7,205 nt of DNA, from NCBI GenBank assembly GCA_003484785.1, contig DNAD01000332.1, positions 1 through 7,205 of the forward strand, read 5' to 3'. The notes below the pieces were generated by a model. The model did no database searches and had not been told where the DNA came from. It saw nothing but the letters and a program-made list of their open reading frames with translations. Positions 4,079 through 7,205 of this stretch are shown here, piece by piece (positions within the stretch are counted from its first letter, which is position 1; each line of letters starts with the position of its first letter). This stretch comes from Lachnospiraceae bacterium (GTDB lineage: Bacteria > Bacillota > Clostridia > Lachnospirales > Lachnospiraceae). A program made the position numbers and the translations under genes.

Positions 4079-6981
4079 ATGCCTCTCTCTAATTCAGCTT
4101 CCTCCTGATCGATAAGGGAATTGTCGGAATGCGGCTGATCAGGAGCTCCACCTTCCTGCGGTGCGTCAGGCCCCCCGTGAGGCATCCCTCCTCCGCCTTC
4201 TGCATGATCCCTTATTGTCCTTGAGTATTCCTCGCTGTTGGGGATCGCCAGCCACTGTCTGGCCTGTTCAATCGAAACACCGAACACATTCTCAAGAGCA
4301 TCTATTATCCTGTTGGCGATAAGGTCAAACTTATCGGACACGCCGTATTCTATGGCTTTTTTCTCTTCCTCTTCTATGACTCTTATGCCCTGCACGAGAG
4401 CATTGAGGGCTTCGGTCTTCATGTTCAGATTCATATAATTCATGAATGAATCATATCTTCTGTTGACCTTGTAAAGGACCAGATTTTTATCGTAAAGGAT
4501 CTGATCGTCGCCCGAAAGCTTATGAGCGGTCAGTTCCATGAATACATCCCCGTATTTATCCTCCGAAAAATCCTTTCCGGCCTTTCTTATATCCGAATAG
4601 AAGGGCAGAAATACCGACATTATCCCTATGAGAACTCCGAGAGACCCGCACATGAACATTACCAGTATGATCTTCTTTTTCGGTACGTTAAGATCAGGCC
4701 CGGTGTTTATATAACTGGGCTTTTTAGGCTTCTTAGGCTTCGGCGGTTTCTTGGGCTTGGGCTTTTTCTTGGGCTTTGGCTTGGGTTTTTTCTTCTCTTT
4801 TTTCTTCTTGGGCTTCTTTTCCTTCTTATCGGGCTCGGTCTCCGGGCCTTCCGTTTCCCCCAGCTCTGCCAGTATCTTTTCGTTATCGGAGGCACCGGCC
4901 GCGGCTATATCTTTGGCAGTTTCCTCGGCAAATATACCGTCCTCGTCGACCTCTTCCGTAAGAGCATCCATAAGCCATGAAAACAGTCCCTTTTTCTTTC
5001 CGCCTTTCTCCTCAGCCTTCTTTTCTTCCTTCAGAGAGTTGAAGTCTTCTTCGCTGATGAGCCCGGCAGCAAGGGCCTCCTCCATTTCCTTATCCAGATC
5101 AGACCCGGTTTCTGTCTCCGTGCCGGTACCCGCAGCTTCATCGTCATTTTCAGCTTCACCGGAGGAACCCTTTTTCTTCCTGTTTTTCTTTGCAAGCTTC
5201 TCCAGACGCTTCTTTTCTCTCTTTTCCGCTCTCTCCTTTTTCTTCTGTTCTCGTCTGGCCTTCCTGTCATTTACGGGAGGCTTCTCGCCCTCACCGTTCT
5301 CAGCTTCACCAAGGGGATCGCCCCCTTCTATGTCATCAAGTATGGCAGTTACCGACGGATCGATATTCTCGTTCTTCTCATCCTTCTCAAGGAGCTCACC
5401 GATCTCTGATATATCACTGTCTCCTTCGGCACCGGCCAGAAGATCCTCAAGCTCTTCAGATTCAAGCCCTCCCACGGGATCCTCGGTTCCTTCATCGCCG
5501 GCAGCCTTAGCCAGCAGATTCTCTATATCATCCTGACTTAGAGATTCATCTATCAGAGACTCCGGCTGATTTTCATCAGTCTCCGCCGGGGCGGGGTCAC
5601 TTACTGCTCCATCGCCGTTGTCTTCTGTGTCCTGAATCCCCGGGTCTGCGGCCTCGTTTTCCTGTGTGCTTTCATTTTCCGTATCGGAAGTATTTTCCTG
5701 ATCGTCCTTAAGTTCATCACCCTCATCGTTTCCTATAACGTTTTCATGAGGTTTGCTGGGATCTCCCATGTCATCCAGGGAATTCAGGAGCTCATCGAGC
5801 TCATCCTGGCTCATCATACCGTTCTGATCAGATTTATCGGCATCCTCGTTTTCCGAAGTGTCATTGCCCTCTTGTGATTCTTCAAAAGCGGGGTCGGGCT
5901 CGGAGATATCCTCCTCTGTAACCGGCTCAGATACAGGCTCAGATTCGGGAGCGGATTCCGGTTCGGATGAAGGCTCCGGTTCGGGAGCGGGTTCCGCTTC
6001 GGGTTCCGGGTCGGATGCAGGCTCCGGTTCTGGAACTTCCTCTTCCGTAATCGGCTCGGATGCGGCCTCGGCCTCAGTCTCTGACGGCAATTCCTCCGTA
6101 TCATAATCGGTAATGTCAGTGATACCGGACTCCGGTGTATCTGTGTTCTCCCCGAAGGCAGGCTCTCCTGTCCCTTCTATGCCCTCTGTTGATGTATCTG
6201 ATGTCCCAGCGGCCTCCTCCTCAAAAGCAGGCACTGTCCCGGCATCCTGTAATCCGTCTGAAGGGGGCGTATCCTCTTCATTCAAAAGTCCTGCTACGCT
6301 CTCTGCTCCCGGCTCCATGATCGTATCCGGATCAAAGTCAAATTCTGATGCAGTATCTGTAACTGCAGCAGCTGCTCCTTCGTTTCCGCTCTCCGGAATA
6401 GACTCTCCTGCGTTTTCAGGTTCAACAGGCGTCTGATAACCTGCTTCGTATTCCATCCCAAACCCGCTATACTGTTCCGTGGCGGATCCTTTATATTCCT
6501 CTGCTGCGGGTGATGTGTACTGCTCCGGAGCTGACTCTGTGTATCCTCCCACTGCGGATGTCGCATATGGTGCCGCTACAGATTCCGTATATGCTCCCAC
6601 TACAGGTGCTTTGTACGGTTCCGGAGCTGACTCTGTGTATTCTCCCCCCGCGGATGTCGTATATGGTGCCGCTACAGATTCCGTATATGCTCCCACTACA
6701 GGTGCTTTGTACGGTTCCGGAGCTGACTCTGTGTATTCTCCCCCCGCGGATGTCGTATATGGTTGAGTCTCTTCTTCACGAGAGCCTGAATATAATTCAC
6801 TTACAAAATCGGAAAGGCGTGCCGAGGAAGCCTGTTCCTGTGATAAGTTTTGCGTCACTTCAAAAGGCTTCGAAACCATTTCCGGCTCCGGAGCTTCAAT
6901 ATCGGTGATTATTGTTTTTTGTTGAGGCTGTTCTCCTGTAACGCCTCTTAAAAGACTATCTAAGTATTCCTCGGTAGTCAT
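4075..6981 (-). CDS. 968-residue acidic, low-complexity single-pass membrane protein with repeated FliM-N-like motifs
   Basis: No characterised protein is recognised. In order: a short N-terminal motif (3-11); a Tyr/Thr/Ser/Pro tandem repeat region (about 74-170); a long acidic Glu/Pro/Ser/Asp arm, including a Pro-Glu tract (about 309-363); motifs resembling the FliM N-terminus at 391-399, 482-490, 507-515 and 523-531; a basic helical block (572-604); a possible amphipathic helix GLFSWLMDALTEEV (665-678); a Lys/Pro block (719-755); one membrane helix (about 771-794); a helical, TPR-like C-terminal domain (about 800-912); and a Gly/Pro/Asp-rich tail. The Lys-rich block before the helix predicts the arm inside and the last 170 or so residues outside. 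It is first in the operon and overlaps hisH by four bases. GAAGGG stands nine bases before the ATG. It resembles uncharacterised Lachnospiraceae proteins as I recall them. A scaffold role is inference only. Confidence 0.85.
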   Translation of the reverse strand: MTTEEYLDSLLRGVTGEQPQQKTIITDIEAPEPEMVSKPFEVTQNLSQEQASSARLSDFVSELYSGSREEETQPYTTSAGGEYTESAPEPYKAPVVGAYTESVAAPYTTSAGGEYTESAPEPYKAPVVGAYTESVAAPYATSAVGGYTESAPEQYTSPAAEEYKGSATEQYSGFGMEYEAGYQTPVEPENAGESIPESGNEGAAAAVTDTASEFDFDPDTIMEPGAESVAGLLNEEDTPPSDGLQDAGTVPAFEEEAAGTSDTSTEGIEGTGEPAFGENTDTPESGITDITDYDTEELPSETEAEAASEPITEEEVPEPEPASDPEPEAEPAPEPEPSSEPESAPESEPVSEPVTEEDISEPDPAFEESQEGNDTSENEDADKSDQNGMMSQDELDELLNSLDDMGDPSKPHENVIGNDEGDELKDDQENTSDTENESTQENEAADPGIQDTEDNGDGAVSDPAPAETDENQPESLIDESLSQDDIENLLAKAAGDEGTEDPVGGLESEELEDLLAGAEGDSDISEIGELLEKDEKNENIDPSVTAILDDIEGGDPLGEAENGEGEKPPVNDRKARREQKKKERAEKREKKRLEKLAKKNRKKKGSSGEAENDDEAAGTGTETETGSDLDKEMEEALAAGLISEEDFNSLKEEKKAEEKGGKKKGLFSWLMDALTEEVDEDGIFAEETAKDIAAAGASDNEKILAELGETEGPETEPDKKEKKPKKKKEKKKPKPKPKKKPKPKKPPKPKKPKKPSYINTGPDLNVPKKKIILVMFMCGSLGVLIGIMSVFLPFYSDIRKAGKDFSEDKYGDVFMELTAHKLSGDDQILYDKNLVLYKVNRRYDSFMNYMNLNMKTEALNALVQGIRVIEEEEKKAIEYGVSDKFDLIANRIIDALENVFGVSIEQARQWLAIPNSEEYSRTIRDHAEGGGGMPHGGPDAPQEGGAPDQPHSDNSLIDQEEAELERGI
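4600..4671 (-). other. Single transmembrane helix of the 968-residue protein
   Basis: Residues about 771-794, from IILVMFM to VFLPF, form the only long hydrophobic stretch of the protein. A dense Lys/Pro block and Lys-Lys-Lys precede it, so the positive-inside rule puts the long N-terminal arm in the cytoplasm. Confidence 0.9.
5389..5463 (-). other. Pair of degenerate FliM-N-like motifs (ESEELEDLL and DISEIGELL)
   Basis: Residues 507-515 and 523-531 keep the hydrophobic-x-x-Leu-Leu helix pattern and the acidic surround but lack Ser-Gln. Their 16-residue spacing suggests motif duplication within the arm. They are weaker than the two preceding copies. Confidence 0.4.
5512..5538 (-). other. FliM-N-like motif, second strong copy (SQDDIENLL)
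   Basis: Residues 482-490, preceded by Leu as in FliM, keep Ser-Gln, two acidic residues, Ile, an acidic residue and Leu-Leu. The following AKAAGDEG is small and acidic, as in the tail after the FliM peptide. Confidence 0.55.
5785..5811 (-). other. FliM-N-like motif, best copy (SQDELDELL)
   Basis: Residues 391-399, preceded by Gly-Met-Met and followed by NSLDDMGD, match the known start of FliM and FliY proteins (LSQxEIDALL), which binds phosphorylated CheY. It sits in a disordered acidic arm, not at a protein N-terminus. Motif likeness is seen directly; binding is inferred. Confidence 0.6.
5893..6057 (-). repeat. Pro-Glu-Ser low-complexity tract in the 968-residue protein
   Basis: Residues about 309-363 are built mainly from Glu-Pro, Ser-Glu-Pro and Asp-Pro steps, with the DNA showing matching short-period repetition. 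Such sequence is expected to be extended and disordered, acting as a spacer in the acidic arm. Confidence 0.85.
6571..6762 (-). repeat. Perfect 96-bp tandem duplication, two copies, in frame
   Basis: Positions 6571-6666 and 6667-6762 are base-for-base identical when read off. Each encodes 32 residues (74-105 and 106-137) made of two 16-residue half units, PYTTSAGGEYTESAPE and PYKAPVVGAYTESVAA. Diverged further half units continue to about residue 170. Identity at synonymous positions points to a recent duplication or ongoing homogenisation; the 96-base unit preserves the frame. Confidence 0.97.
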
Positions 6982-7014
6982 GCTGAAACACCCTTCGCAA
7001 ACTTCTGCCCCTTT

Positions 7015-7043
7015 TTGTTAACAGGGAATTTACAGATCCTCAA
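7015..7043 (-). promoter_or_regulatory. Candidate sigma-A-type promoter for the operon
   Basis: On the minus strand, TTGAGG (7038-7043) and TAACAA (7015-7020) are 17 bases apart, with a TG one base before the -10 box. The -10 match is poor, so this is the best of weak candidates in the gap between the terminator and the first gene. A promoter is expected here from context. No flagellar sigma-28-like TAAA and GCCGATAA pair is seen. Confidence 0.25.
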
Positions 7044-7093
7044 ACGGACCGAAACAGCGCATTTATGCCCGGCAGAACGTGTACAGACGCTGA

Positions 7094-7117
7094 AAAGGCC
7101 GGTTAAAACCGGCCTTT
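7094..7117 (-). terminator. Rho-independent terminator of the right-hand gene
   Basis: A perfect nine-pair stem, AAAGGCCGG with CCGGCCTTT around a six-base loop, starts about ten bases after the stop of the right-hand gene. On the minus strand it ends in a short run of four T. It separates that gene from the his/ung/lysA operon. The T-run is short, so termination may be incomplete. Confidence 0.8.
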
Positions 7118-7127
7118 AGAATTTACA

Positions 7128-7205
7128 TTATCCCTGATAGCTTAAAAGCTTGTCTATCTCTTCTACAAGCCTCCCTATCTCCGGCTTTGAAAGCTGGGCA
7201 TCTGC
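7128..7205 (-). CDS. C-terminal 25 codons of an unrecognised protein
   Basis: Reading leftward from the window edge, one frame stays open for 25 codons and stops at TAA (7128-7130), just before the terminator. The visible end is helical and charged: LSKPEIGRLVEEIDKLLSYQ before a final Gly. Too little is seen to name it. A real gene end is supported by the terminator placed immediately after the stop and by the shared strand. Confidence 0.55.
   Translation of the reverse strand, partial: ADAQLSKPEIGRLVEEIDKLLSYQG

Noticed and set aside
4751..5536. Plus-strand Ser/Phe-rich reading frame (261 codons)
   Set aside because: It is the mirror of the Lys- and Glu-rich codons of the 968-residue gene; its composition follows from the opposite strand.
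6475..6762. CRISPR-like repeat array
   Set aside because: The 96-bp units are directly adjacent without unique spacers and encode in-frame protein repeats.
4075..6981. Calling the large protein a FliM or FliY switch protein
   Set aside because: Only the short N-terminal-like motif is shared. No CheC-like or SpoA domain is present, and a membrane helix near the C-terminus does not fit those families.
7016..7023. TGTTAACA palindrome as an operator
   Set aside because: It is only eight bases, occurs once, and overlaps the weak -10 candidate; no regulator site can be supported from it.

Overview
The window is a compact, one-directional bacterial gene cluster; every supported gene lies on the minus strand. 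In transcription order (right to left) it holds: the last 25 codons of an unrecognised gene; a rho-independent terminator; a short promoter-bearing gap; a 968-residue low-complexity membrane protein; hisH; hisF; ung; a membrane-anchored TPR/MORN protein; and the first 279 codons of a lysA-type diaminopimelate decarboxylase that runs off the left edge. Junctions are tight: a 4-base ATGA overlap, a 3-base gap, direct abutment, a gap of about 5 bases, and a 15-base gap. These six genes therefore look like one operon starting after the terminator near 7094-7117. There is no gene-free stretch above 300 bases, and I see no RNA gene, mobile element or CRISPR array.

The organism is probably a Firmicute of class Clostridia, most likely Lachnospiraceae. 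This is inferred from purine-rich Shine-Dalgarno sites, the lysA variant, and the architecture of the large protein (acidic low-complexity arm, Lys/Pro block, one membrane helix, small helical outer domain), which resembles uncharacterised proteins I remember from that family. It was not checked by search.

The housekeeping genes are clear. HisH and HisF form imidazole glycerol phosphate synthase, Ung removes uracil from DNA, and LysA makes lysine from meso-diaminopimelate. They share the operon with two uncharacterised membrane proteins, each with one membrane helix and a helical repeat or repeat-like domain predicted outside the cytoplasm.

The most interesting object is the 968-residue protein at 4075-6981. 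Its predicted cytoplasmic arm carries several copies of a short motif, S-Q-[DE]-[DE]-[IL]-[DE]-x-L-L, closely resembling the N-terminal CheY-binding peptide of the flagellar switch proteins FliM and FliY. No switch-protein domain accompanies it. The same arm contains a perfect 96-bp in-frame tandem duplication. The protein may be a membrane-tethered, multivalent docking scaffold. That is a hypothesis from motif likeness, not an established function.
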